The position numbers were made by a program, and so were the translations under genes. Below, one piece after another: positions 33,399-41,735 of a stretch of 64,000 nucleotides of DNA (position 1 is its first letter; each line of letters begins with the position of its first letter). This stretch comes from Hydrogenophaga sp040372165 (GTDB lineage: Bacteria; Pseudomonadota; Gammaproteobacteria; Burkholderiales; Burkholderiaceae_C). The notes below the pieces were generated by a model that saw nothing but the letters and a program-made list of their open reading frames with translations, did no database searches and was not told the origin of the DNA. The DNA is taken from contig NZ_BAABWG010000001.1 in assembly GCF_040372165.1 (NCBI RefSeq), positions 186,001-250,000 of the forward strand. The letters are read 5' to 3'.

Positions 33399-34226
33399 AT
33401 GGAACTCGACGCCCTGCTCAATTACCCTCGTGCCTTGCCTGCGATGCCCCGCGCGGTATCGGACCTCCTGGCCGAGATGAACAAGGATGAGCCCAGCCCG
33501 AAAAGGGTGGGGGACCTCATCAGTCGTGACCCTGCGCTGACCACTCGCGTCCTGCGCTTGTCGAATTCCGCTTTCTTTCGCGTCAGCCGCCGCATTGGCA
33601 ATGCCGATGAGGCTGTGGCCATGCTGGGCATGACGCACGTGCGATCGCTGGTCATGGCCGCAGCCCTGGGGTCGAGTTTCAAGAATGTCCCCGGGATCGA
33701 TCTCAAACAGTACTGGCGGTATTGCCTGCGCGTGGCCGAAGTGGCTCGGACGCTGGCTACCGTGCTGCACCAGAACGAAAGCAATGCGTTCACGGCGGGC
33801 CTGATCCATGCCATCGGCATCCTGATCATGCACATCGCCATGCCGGACGAAATGATGCCTATCGACATGGGCACGCCGGCGCTTGACCTCAATCGTGCTG
33901 CTGCCGAGTTGCGGGTCTTTGACTACAGCTACGCAGATGTGGGTGCGGGCATGGCCGAAAAATGGCAATTCCCCGCCGAGACTGTGAGCGCCCTGAGAAA
34001 CCAGGTGTTCCCCTTCGAAGGCGAGAACTACGATCCGTTGGGGGGGCTGCTGCACCTGGCGTCCTGGAGGGCGCGAGCCGAAGAAATCGAAATGGACGAG
34101 CATGGCCTGGTGGCCACGTTCCCCGACATGGTCGGGCTCACGCTAGGACTGAGCCTTGACAGTGTGCTGGGCAAAGATCCCGAGGAATGGTCTTTCAGCC
34201 AGGCATTGGGTGCTTTCCTGGATTGA
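33399..34226 (+). CDS. HDOD domain protein (first of tandem pair)
   Basis: A 275-residue protein that is essentially one HDOD domain: LPAMPRAVSDLLAEMN, ISRDPALTTRVLRLSNSAFF, AFTAGLIHAIGILIMHIAMP and the YSYADVGAGMAEKWQFP block. HDOD domains are HD-related and often lack catalytic metal ligands; they work in signalling to chemotaxis, second-messenger or competence pathways. The next gene encodes a close paralogue. No extra output domain is present. The partner is unknown. Confidence 0.92.
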   Translation: MELDALLNYPRALPAMPRAVSDLLAEMNKDEPSPKRVGDLISRDPALTTRVLRLSNSAFFRVSRRIGNADEAVAMLGMTHVRSLVMAAALGSSFKNVPGIDLKQYWRYCLRVAEVARTLATVLHQNESNAFTAGLIHAIGILIMHIAMPDEMMPIDMGTPALDLNRAAAELRVFDYSYADVGAGMAEKWQFPAETVSALRNQVFPFEGENYDPLGGLLHLASWRARAEEIEMDEHGLVATFPDMVGLTLGLSLDSVLGKDPEEWSFSQALGAFLD

Positions 34227-34279
34227 ACCTCCGGGCAAGCGATTTGCAATCACGACTAACCAGATTCAAAGAGACAGCC

Positions 34280-35104
34280 ATGCAACTCGAAAAGCTTCTC
34301 AAGCACCCCAATGCACTGCCCAGTGCTCCCAAGGTCATCCGCAAGCTCATGGAGACGTTCGACCAGGAGGAAGTCGACTTCAACCAGGTGGCGCGCTACA
34401 TCGAATCCGACCCGGTGCTGACTGGAAAACTCCTCAAGACGGCCAATTCGGCCTTCTTCGGCTTGCACCGAAACGTGACCAGCGCACGTGAGGCACTCAA
34501 TGTGCTCGGTCTGATCAAGGTCAGGGCACTGGTGATCGCTGCGGCCATGAACGACAGCTTCCATTCAGTGGCCAGTGTGAATCTCAATCAGTACTGGCGG
34601 TACAGCCTGAACTCGGCCAACCTCTCTCGCTACCTGGCGCTTCCCATCCGTATCGATGAGAATGCCGCGTTCACGGCCGGCCTCTTGCACGGTATCGGCG
34701 AACTGGTCATGCACGTCGCCATGCCCGAGCGCATGGTCGACCTGGATCAGAATGTGCCGATGCTGGACCTCAAGCGCGCCAAGGCCCAGAGGGAGATCCT
34801 GGGCTACAGCTACGCAGAGGTGGGTGCGGCACTGGCCAAGGAATGGAAATTCCCCAAGCGCATGGTGGATGCCATTGCCCACCAGGTGGCGCCGTTCGAC
34901 AACGATGTGTACGAACCCATCGCCGGCGTGATTCACATCGCCTCCTGGCGTGCCCGTGCTGAAGAGCTGCACCTGGGCAGTCAGGGCCTGATCACCACCT
35001 ACCCGGACCCTGTCGGACTGGTGCTTGGTATCGACCCCGACACCGTGATCGGCGAGGAAATCCCGGCCCTGACGAGGCAAGGGGCTGAATCGGAACCTGC
35101 TTAG
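34280..35104 (+). CDS. HDOD domain protein (second of tandem pair)
   Basis: A 274-residue HDOD protein with the same layout as its upstream neighbour: LPSAPKVIRKLMETFD, IESDPVLTGKLLKTANSAFF, AFTAGLLHGIGELVMHVAMPE and YSYAEVGAALAKEWKFPKRM. Shared stretches such as QYWRY and IASWRARAEE show a local duplication. It starts at ATG 34280, 53 bases after the first gene; 31 upstream in-frame codons overlap the first gene and are excluded. The two copies may form a heterodimer or answer different inputs. Confidence 0.92.
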   Translation: MQLEKLLKHPNALPSAPKVIRKLMETFDQEEVDFNQVARYIESDPVLTGKLLKTANSAFFGLHRNVTSAREALNVLGLIKVRALVIAAAMNDSFHSVASVNLNQYWRYSLNSANLSRYLALPIRIDENAAFTAGLLHGIGELVMHVAMPERMVDLDQNVPMLDLKRAKAQREILGYSYAEVGAALAKEWKFPKRMVDAIAHQVAPFDNDVYEPIAGVIHIASWRARAEELHLGSQGLITTYPDPVGLVLGIDPDTVIGEEIPALTRQGAESEPA

Positions 35105-35140
35105 CCATAGGGCATTCAGATTGCGAGACAATCGCAGTCG

Positions 35141-36238
35141 ATGAAAGCGCTACGCATCTATGCGGGCCCCCGGGCCCGCCTTTTCATTGAGCACAACGGG
35201 TTGCAGCCATCGCATGTCGGTGTGGTGCCTGCCGCCGCCGGCGGCCCCAAGGGACTGATTCTCGGGCCGCTGGACCGGCTGATCTTTGGCCACTGGCTCA
35301 GCGACACATCCCACCCGGTGGACCTGGTGGGCGCCTCGATTGGCGCGTGGCGCATCGCGACCGCATGCCTGGCCGACCCGGGGCAGGCACTGGCGCAACT
35401 CGAGCGAGACTACATTGCCCAGCATCATCCGCTCCCACCGGGGCAAAAACGTCTGACGGCAGACGACATATCAGGCCGCTTCGCACAGAACCTGCGTGAG
35501 TTCTACGACAGCGAACGCATCGAACACCTTCTCAGTCACCCTCGCTACCGCCTGCACATCGTCGCCGCACGCGGCAGGCGGCTTCTGTCTCGAGATGATC
35601 GACGATGGCGGACTGCAGCCGGGTATCTGGCGGCGTTTGCAGCCAATGCCATCGGACGGCGTCATCTCGGACGGTGGATGGAGCGGGTGGTATTTTCCAG
35701 TGCTGAGGATCAGGGCCAGCCTGCCAAGCTGCCGTTCGACGCCAGCGATTTTGTCACCCACCATGTGAAGCTGGACGAAGGCAACTTCATGTCCGCACTG
35801 CAGGCCAGTTGTTCCATTCCGTTCATGTTGCGCGCAGTGGACCAGATTGCTGGTGCACCCGACGGGGCGTATTGGGATGGCGGGCTGACCGACTATCACC
35901 TCCACCTTCACTACCGAACTGCGCCTGCGTCACCGCTGGTGCTGTACCCGCACTTTCAGCAAGCGGTGGTGCCGGGTTGGCTGGACAAGATGTGGAAGCG
36001 TCGCCACGCCTATTCCCCCGCACTGCAGGACATGGTTGTGCTTGCACCGGACCCCGAGTGGGTGAGCCGGCTGCCCAATGGCAAGTTGCCCGATCGAAAT
36101 GACTTCACGCGCTATGGGCAAGATGTCGAGGCGCGCATGAAAGTATGGAATGCCGCCGTCTCGGAAGCTAGGCGACTCGCCGATGAGTTTGATCAATGGT
36201 TGTCAAAGCCTGATCTTCATCAGATAGAGCCTTTGTAG
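35141..36238 (+). CDS. Patatin-like phospholipase family protein
   Basis: A 365-residue patatin-like acyl hydrolase without a signal peptide. The oxyanion loop is AAAGGPKG (31-38), the nucleophile elbow is GASIG with S66, and the catalytic aspartate lies in YWDGGLTDYH. These are the Ser-Asp dyad motifs of the family. It lies 36 bases after the HDOD pair. It probably hydrolyses lipid ester bonds in the cytoplasm or at the inner membrane; the substrate is unknown. Confidence 0.9.
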   Translation: MKALRIYAGPRARLFIEHNGLQPSHVGVVPAAAGGPKGLILGPLDRLIFGHWLSDTSHPVDLVGASIGAWRIATACLADPGQALAQLERDYIAQHHPLPPGQKRLTADDISGRFAQNLREFYDSERIEHLLSHPRYRLHIVAARGRRLLSRDDRRWRTAAGYLAAFAANAIGRRHLGRWMERVVFSSAEDQGQPAKLPFDASDFVTHHVKLDEGNFMSALQASCSIPFMLRAVDQIAGAPDGAYWDGGLTDYHLHLHYRTAPASPLVLYPHFQQAVVPGWLDKMWKRRHAYSPALQDMVVLAPDPEWVSRLPNGKLPDRNDFTRYGQDVEARMKVWNAAVSEARRLADEFDQWLSKPDLHQIEPL

Positions 36239-36337
36239 GCGGAGCTTTTACATTTTGGCGCGCTGGCGTTACCAGTGGTTCACATCTGCCTGCTACATTG
36301 AAAACAGTTCATCAGATCGAACCGTCAAGGAGCAGGA

Positions 36338-36871
36338 ATGAAGCGGATTTCTCAGGCGCTGGTCATTGGCGCGTTGGTGGGGTTTGGCAGCATGGCCAGC
36401 GCACAAGGCGTTTATGTCGAAGCTGGCTACACACCATTGAGCCTGGATGCGCGTTATGCAGGTGTTGATATTTCCAGCGACCCATCCAGCCTGCGCGGGC
36501 TGGTCGGCTACGAGCTGGGTCCCTTTGTGGCCGTGGAGGGCATGATCAGCTTTGGCGTTGCCGACGACGATATCAGCGGCAATGGCATCAGCACTGGCCT
36601 CAAAGGCGAGGTCGACAACATGTTCGGTGCCTACATCAAGCCGAAGTTTCCCGTCACGCCCGAGTTTGACCTGTTCGGTCGACTGGGCTTTGCCAGCACG
36701 AAACTGAGTGTGGCCGGTGACTCCGGAACGGAGACATCCCTCTCCTGGGGACTGGGCGCCAGCTACAAGATCAATGAACAGCTTTCCATCAACGGTGACT
36801 ACATGACGTATCACGACAAGGACGACGTGACCATCGACGGGTTCACGGTTGGTGTGGGATTCCGCTTCTGA
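36338..36871 (+). CDS. Small outer-membrane beta-barrel protein
   Basis: A 177-residue protein with signal peptide MKRISQALVIGALVGFGSMA (cleavage after SAQ). It has alternating amphipathic strands ending in an aromatic C-terminal residue (GFTVGVGFRF), the sorting signal of outer-membrane barrels. The size and strands (VYVEAGYTPLSL, SWGLGASYKIN) fit the eight-stranded OmpX/OmpA-transmembrane-like class. AAGGAG precedes the ATG, and a strong terminator follows. The function is unknown. Confidence 0.88.
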   Translation: MKRISQALVIGALVGFGSMASAQGVYVEAGYTPLSLDARYAGVDISSDPSSLRGLVGYELGPFVAVEGMISFGVADDDISGNGISTGLKGEVDNMFGAYIKPKFPVTPEFDLFGRLGFASTKLSVAGDSGTETSLSWGLGASYKINEQLSINGDYMTYHDKDDVTIDGFTVGVGFRF

Positions 36872-36895
36872 CGTCAACTCCTCAAGACGTTGCCA

Positions 36896-36921
36896 GGGCC
36901 ACCCAAGGGTGGCCCTTTTTT
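36896..36921 (+). terminator. Rho-independent terminator of the beta-barrel gene
   Basis: Perfect 9-bp stem GGGCCACCC (36896-36904) / GGGTGGCCC (36907-36915) with a 2-base loop, followed by TTTTTT. It lies between convergent genes. Confidence 0.9.
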
Positions 36922-36945
36922 GTGGGGCCGGGGCGTGAGGGCGCC

Positions 36946-37887
36946 TCAGCCGGTGGACTGCAGGCGCATGAATCCGCCGTACTTTGTTGCCAGATGGGCC
37001 TCCGCGTTTTCCAGCATGAAGTAGCGGAAGGCCTCAGCGGCTGGGGAGAGCAGTTTGGAGAGCGTGTGAACCACGTTCCAGGCCCTGACGATGGGGGTGC
37101 CCTCAACGTCCAGGATGGAGATCAGGTGGTGTTCCAGCTCCAGCCCGATGGTGTGCAGCGACAGAAAGCTGATGCCCATGCCCGCCATGACGGCCTGCTT
37201 GATGGTTTCATTGCTGGTCATCTCCATGACCGTACGCGGCTCCAGCCGCGATTTGTCCAGAAAGTTCTCCATCGCCGCGCGAGTGCCAGAGCCCCGCTCA
37301 CGCAAGATGAAACCGTAGGGCTTGAGCGACTCCACGGTCGGGTGCCCCACCTTGAGCAGCGGATGGTCGGTGGGGGCCACGAACACATGCGGATGGGCTG
37401 CAAAGGGCTCGGCACGGGTAGCCAGCTCTGTGGGGGGGCGTCCCATGATGGCAATGTCCACTTCGTTGCCGTGCAGCATCTGGACCAGCTGTGCACGGTT
37501 GCCGACAGCCAGGCGGATTTCCACCCCCTCGTGCTCGCGCTGGAACTGGGCCAGCAGGCGAGGCAGGAAGTACTTGGCTGTACTGACCATGCCAATGGTC
37601 AGGGTGCCGGTCTCCAGGTGCTGTAGCCGTGCAGCGGTGTCTTCAGCGTCCTTGAGCGTTGACAAGACCTTTCGCGCGTAGACCAGCATGTACTCGCCCG
37701 CCGTGGTCAATGAGACCTTGCGGCCACTGCGTTCAAACAGGGGCAGGCCCACATGACCCTCCAGCTCCTTGATCTGCTGGGTCACGGCGGGGGGCGTGAG
37801 GTGCAGCGCTTCCGCCGCGCGGGCAAAGCTCATGTAGCGCGCAGCTTCGCTGAAAACCCTTAGCTGGCGAAAGGTTGCGTTTTTCAT
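36946..37887 (-). CDS. cbbR: LysR-type transcriptional regulator CbbR
   Basis: A 313-residue LysR regulator. The N-terminal HTH reads LRVFSEAARYMSFARAAEALHLTPPAVTQQIKEL, followed by the linker and an effector domain (TLTIGMVSTAKYFLPRLLAQF, RERGSGTRAAMENFL). The STAKYFLPRLL and GRPP blocks resemble known CbbR proteins, and the gene is divergent from the cbb operon, which fixes its role. CbbR activates Calvin-cycle genes in response to metabolites such as NADPH or RuBP in other organisms. The start at ATG 37887 follows the family; an upstream open frame of 210 codons crossing the promoter region is rejected. Confidence 0.93.
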   Translation of the reverse strand: MKNATFRQLRVFSEAARYMSFARAAEALHLTPPAVTQQIKELEGHVGLPLFERSGRKVSLTTAGEYMLVYARKVLSTLKDAEDTAARLQHLETGTLTIGMVSTAKYFLPRLLAQFQREHEGVEIRLAVGNRAQLVQMLHGNEVDIAIMGRPPTELATRAEPFAAHPHVFVAPTDHPLLKVGHPTVESLKPYGFILRERGSGTRAAMENFLDKSRLEPRTVMEMTSNETIKQAVMAGMGISFLSLHTIGLELEHHLISILDVEGTPIVRAWNVVHTLSKLLSPAAEAFRYFMLENAEAHLATKYGGFMRLQSTG

Positions 37888-38031
37888 TAAGCAATAGATT
37901 AACTTGAATGCAAGAAATTTTGAATTTACCTTATCTTTGATCGTTTTTAAAGTCCATGAAAGCCTCGATATCGGGCCGCATGCCACTCCGGCACTGCCAG
38001 GCCCGACCCGACAGAACGAAGGTGGAGACAT
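37888..38031. promoter_or_regulatory. cbbR-cbb operon control region
   Basis: This AT-rich 144-bp divergent region contains TTAA-N8-TTAA (37887-37902), which fits the T-N(11)-A core of LysR sites, next to the cbbR start codon. A run rich in TTGAAT and TTTAAA elements lies between 37903 and 37955. Both promoters must lie here; I do not assign exact -10/-35 boxes. Confidence 0.5.
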
Positions 38032-38754
38032 ATGAGCAAACTGGCCGCACTGATTTTTGATCTTGACGGTACCCTGGCGGACACCGAAAGCCTGCACCGT
38101 GCTGCGTTCAACTACGCCTTTCGGGAAGAGGGCATGGACTGGCACTGGGACGAGGCGCTCTACACGCGCTTGCTGGATATCTCGGGCGGCAAGGAGCGGA
38201 TGCTGCATTACTGGCGCGAAACCCACCCGGATGTGACAGAGGTCGACGGCGGTGCGGTGGATGGTCTGATCGCCAAGCTCCACGAAATCAAGACGGCCTA
38301 CTACGAGGCCAAGGTAAAGGCCGGTGAAATCAGTCTGCGACCGGGCGTGCTGGCACTGATGAATGAGGCACGGGCCAATGGTGTAGAGCTGGCCATTGCC
38401 ACGACGACCTCGGCCATCAATGTGGCCGCACTGATGGGCTCTGCACTCGGTGATGCATGGCGGGATAACTTTGTGGCAGTGCGCGATGCGAGCAATGCGC
38501 CCCTGAAGAAACCGCATCCGCAGGTGTACGAGCGTGTGCTTCAGGACATCGGACTGCCGGCCCAGGTATGCATCGCGTTTGAGGACTCCTCCAACGGTCT
38601 CAAGGCAGCGACTGCGGCAGGTCTGGCAACGGTGATCACCCCTACGTCATTCACCTCGCACAACGATTTCACTGGTGCCTTGAAGGTGTTGAAAGACCTT
38701 TCGGGTGTCGGTATTGAGCAATTGCGTCAATGGCGCAGCCAGGCGGATCGTTGA
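38032..38754 (+). CDS. cbbY: HAD-superfamily phosphatase CbbY
   Basis: A 240-residue HAD hydrolase: motif I is FDLDGTLADTES, motif II is ATTTSA, and motifs III/IV are KKPHPQVYERVL and IAFEDSSNGLKAA. CbbY in cbb operons dephosphorylates xylulose-1,5-bisphosphate, a misfire product that inhibits RuBisCO. It opens the operon directly after the CbbR control region, where cbbLS are found in many other bacteria. GGTGGAGA precedes the ATG. Confidence 0.93.
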   Translation: MSKLAALIFDLDGTLADTESLHRAAFNYAFREEGMDWHWDEALYTRLLDISGGKERMLHYWRETHPDVTEVDGGAVDGLIAKLHEIKTAYYEAKVKAGEISLRPGVLALMNEARANGVELAIATTTSAINVAALMGSALGDAWRDNFVAVRDASNAPLKKPHPQVYERVLQDIGLPAQVCIAFEDSSNGLKAATAAGLATVITPTSFTSHNDFTGALKVLKDLSGVGIEQLRQWRSQADR

Positions 38755-38803
38755 GACGGTTCGGTTCATCCATCACACAGCATTCCTCGAGCCAGGCCAC
38801 AAG

Positions 38804-39490
38804 ATGATTCGCATTGCACCCTCCATTCTGTCTGCTGACTTTGCCCGTCTGGGCGAGGAAGTCCGCGCCATCGAAGCCGCCGGAGCCGATCTGGTGCATT
38901 TCGATGTCATGGACAACCACTATGTGCCCAACCTGACCATCGGACCACTGGTCTGTGAGGCCATTCGTCCGCACGTGAGCATCCCGATCGATGTCCACTT
39001 GATGGTGGAGCCGGTGGATGACTTGATTCCCATGTTTGCCAAGGCAGGCGCCAACATGATTACCTTTCACCCGGAAGCCAGCCGACATGTGGACCGGACG
39101 CTTCAGCTCATTCGGGACCATGGCTGCAAGGCTGGTCTGGTCCTCAACCCGGCCACGCCTGCGCACTGGATCGACCATGTGATGGACCGCCTGGACATGG
39201 TGTTGCTCATGAGCGTGAACCCGGGCTTCGGCGGCCAGAGGTTTATCGACGCCACGCTGCCCAAGCTGCGTGAAGTGCGTCAACGCCTGGACCAGTACAA
39301 GACCATCTCTGGCCGCGAGATATGGCTGGAAGTGGACGGTGGTGTAAAGGTGGACAACATCGGCGAAGTGGTTGCCGCCGGTGCCGACACGCTGGTCGCT
39401 GGAAGTGCTGTATTCGGTGCGCCGGACAGCGACGGTGGATACCGCACGGTGATGCAGGCGCTGCGCGCAGGTGCGGCCAAGGCTGGCTGA
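38804..39490 (+). CDS. rpe: Ribulose-phosphate 3-epimerase
   Basis: A 228-residue TIM-barrel enzyme interconverting ribulose-5-phosphate and xylulose-5-phosphate (cbbE in cbb operons). Visible are IAPSILSADFARLGEEV, the metal/catalytic HFDVMDNHYVPNLTIGP and DVHLMVEP, VLLMSVNPGFGGQRFI and the second catalytic aspartate in WLEVDGGVK. The start at ATG 38804 (MIRIAPSIL) is the family start; the open frame begins earlier inside cbbY. No strong ribosome site is present. Confidence 0.95.
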   Translation: MIRIAPSILSADFARLGEEVRAIEAAGADLVHFDVMDNHYVPNLTIGPLVCEAIRPHVSIPIDVHLMVEPVDDLIPMFAKAGANMITFHPEASRHVDRTLQLIRDHGCKAGLVLNPATPAHWIDHVMDRLDMVLLMSVNPGFGGQRFIDATLPKLREVRQRLDQYKTISGREIWLEVDGGVKVDNIGEVVAAGADTLVAGSAVFGAPDSDGGYRTVMQALRAGAAKAG

Positions 39491-39565
39491 TGGCCGGCGC
39501 GTTGACCATCGCCAGAGAAGACCAAACAAAACCACAGAGATAACCGATCACGGAGACAGGACACC

Positions 39566-40678
39566 ATGACAACCAAGCGACGCTTTACCCTGACGCAATA
39601 CCTCATTCAGGAGCGCAGGCGGTTTCCGGATGCCAGCGGCGACTTCAACGCGCTCATGCTGGACGTGGCGCTGGCCACCAAGGCGATTGCACGCAGTGTT
39701 TCTTTCGGTGAGCTGGGTGGCATGCTGGGCAACCCGTTCTCTGAAGTGGCGGAGGTGGAGGATGTGAGCACCACTGTCAATGTGCAGGGTGAAGAGCAGA
39801 AGAAGCTCGACGTGATCAGCAATGAGTATTTCATGCGTGTCACGGAGTGGGGCGGTCATCTTGCCGGGATGGCTTCCGAGGAAATGGACGACCCCTACCA
39901 GATCCCGGAGTCCTATCAGCGCGGCAAATACCTGCTGGTGTTCGACCCACTGGACGGCTCGAGCAACATCGATGTCAACGTGACCGTCGGCAGCATTTTC
40001 AGTATCTTGCGCGCGCCGCAGGATGTGATCGACAGTGGACGCGATGTGGTGGAGGCAGATTTTCTGCAGCCGGGGCGTGAGCAGGTAGCCGCAGGCTATG
40101 TGCTTTATGGGCCCACCACCATGCTGGTGCTGACGGTGGGCAATGGCGTGGACGGCTTTACCCTCGACCCCAACCTTGGCCAGTTCATGCTCACCCACCC
40201 CGACCTGAAGGTGCCTGAGAACACCCAGGAGTTCGCCATCAATGCGTCCAACGCCCGATTCTGGGAGCAGCCCATCAAACGCTATGTGGATGAGTGCCTG
40301 GCAGGCAAGACCGGTCCGCGTGAGAAGGACTTCAACATGCGCTGGATCGCCTCCATGGTGGCTGAAGCCCACCGCATCCTGATGCGCGGTGGCGTCTTCA
40401 TGTATCCGCGTGACACCAAGGACCCGAGCAAGCCAGGTCGACTGCGCCTGCTGTACGAAGCCAATCCGGTCGGCTACATCATTGAGCAAGCCGGAGGCCG
40501 CGCCAGCACGGGCCGCGAACCCATGCTCGATGTGCAGCCAGAGAAACTTCATCAGCGCATCGGTCTGGTCTTTGGCTCCAAGAACGAAGTGGAGCGTATC
40601 GAACGCTACCACCGCGAGCCGCAAGAGCAGCGCGACATCAATCCGTTGTTTGCCGAGCGCTCGCTGTTCCGCGATTGA
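39566..40678 (+). CDS. fbp: Class I fructose-1,6-bisphosphatase
   Basis: A 370-residue class I FBPase (cbbF). Metal-binding FDPLDGSSNIDVN is at 126-138, with E105/E106 in ASEEMDD and the substrate-binding end LLYEANPVGYIIEQAGG. It removes the 1-phosphate in the Calvin cycle, and bacterial cbb versions may also act on sedoheptulose-1,7-bisphosphate. GGAGACAGG precedes the ATG. It lies in cbb order between rpe and prk. Confidence 0.96.
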   Translation: MTTKRRFTLTQYLIQERRRFPDASGDFNALMLDVALATKAIARSVSFGELGGMLGNPFSEVAEVEDVSTTVNVQGEEQKKLDVISNEYFMRVTEWGGHLAGMASEEMDDPYQIPESYQRGKYLLVFDPLDGSSNIDVNVTVGSIFSILRAPQDVIDSGRDVVEADFLQPGREQVAAGYVLYGPTTMLVLTVGNGVDGFTLDPNLGQFMLTHPDLKVPENTQEFAINASNARFWEQPIKRYVDECLAGKTGPREKDFNMRWIASMVAEAHRILMRGGVFMYPRDTKDPSKPGRLRLLYEANPVGYIIEQAGGRASTGREPMLDVQPEKLHQRIGLVFGSKNEVERIERYHREPQEQRDINPLFAERSLFRD

Positions 40679-40735
40679 GCCGGCCGACACTGCTCCCCCT
40701 ATTCGAAAAATCCCAAGCATTGACTGGAGACAAAC

Positions 40736-41611
40736 ATGTCAGAACGCCATCCCATCATTGCCATTACCGGCTCCTCTGGTGCGGGCACTTCGACAGTGAC
40801 CCGTACCTTTCAGAACATCTTCCGTCGCGAGAGCATCAAGGCCGCCATCATCGAAGGCGACAGCTATCACCGATACGACCGCAAGGAAATGAAGGCCAAG
40901 GCCGCCGAGATGGAGGCAGCGGGCAACCAGCATTTCAGCCACTTTGGCGCCGACGCGAACCTGTTCGAGGAAATTGAATCACTGTTCAAGAACTACAGCC
41001 AGACGGGCGAGGGCAGGAGCCGGAAGTACCTGCACAACGCGCTGGAAGCTGAGCCCTACAAGCAGGAGCCGGGTACCTTCACACCCTGGGAAGAGCTGCC
41101 GGCTGGTACGGACATGCTCTTCTACGAAGGCCTTCACGGTGCGGTGGTCACGCCGGACGTGAACATCGCCCAATACCCCGACCTGCTCGTGGGGGTGGTG
41201 CCGGTGATCAATCTGGAGTGGATTCAGAAGCTCTGGCGCGACAAGAACATGCGTGGCTATACCGCGGAGGCGGTCACCGACACCATCCTGCGCCGCATGC
41301 CCGACTATGTGAACTACATCTGTTCGCAGTTCCAGTACACGCATGTCAACTTCCAGCGCGTGCCCATGGTGGATACGTCTGACCCGTTCATCGCGCGCGA
41401 TGTGCCTACCGCTGACGAGAGCATGGTGGTGATCCGCTTTGCCAACCCCAAGGGCATCGATTTCCAGTACCTGCTGAACATGGTGCACGACTCCTACATG
41501 AGCCGTGCCAACACCATCGTTGTGCCGGGTGGAAAGATGGAGCTGGCCATGCAGCTGATCTTCACGCCCTTCATCTGGCGAATGATGGAGCGCAAAAAGC
41601 GCGCGATGTGA
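40736..41611 (+). CDS. prk: Phosphoribulokinase (bacterial class I)
   Basis: A 291-residue kinase (cbbP) that makes ribulose-1,5-bisphosphate from ribulose-5-phosphate and ATP. The P-loop is GSSGAGTSTV, where threonine in the usual lysine place is normal for proteobacterial PRK. Other blocks are IEGDSYHRYDRKEMK and LLVGVVPVINLEWIQKLWRD. Together with the rest of the operon it is diagnostic for CO2 fixation. The gene lies 57 bases after fbp. Confidence 0.96.
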   Translation: MSERHPIIAITGSSGAGTSTVTRTFQNIFRRESIKAAIIEGDSYHRYDRKEMKAKAAEMEAAGNQHFSHFGADANLFEEIESLFKNYSQTGEGRSRKYLHNALEAEPYKQEPGTFTPWEELPAGTDMLFYEGLHGAVVTPDVNIAQYPDLLVGVVPVINLEWIQKLWRDKNMRGYTAEAVTDTILRRMPDYVNYICSQFQYTHVNFQRVPMVDTSDPFIARDVPTADESMVVIRFANPKGIDFQYLLNMVHDSYMSRANTIVVPGGKMELAMQLIFTPFIWRMMERKKRAM

Positions 41612-41735
41612 TCGGGTTTGCGCCGCACGAAAACGGCGCGTTTCCCACCTCCTCGAGGGAAGCCAGCGAGCAGACCGGTGCAGTCGGCGCCGCTGCATTC
41701 CCGAGCCTGAATTCTCTTTCCGACCTGGACGCTGT

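Noticed and set aside
37888..38517. Upstream extension of the cbbR frame across the promoter region and cbbY
   Set aside because: CbbR begins at ATG 37887 with the HTH; the extension would run antisense through cbbY.
40736..41611. Threonine in place of lysine in the phosphoribulokinase P-loop as an anomaly
   Set aside because: GSSGAGT-type P-loops are normal for bacterial class I phosphoribulokinases.
41620..41639. GCGCCG/CGGCGC hairpin between prk and tkt as a terminator
   Set aside because: Only six base pairs with a poor T-run inside an operon; at most a weak attenuator.
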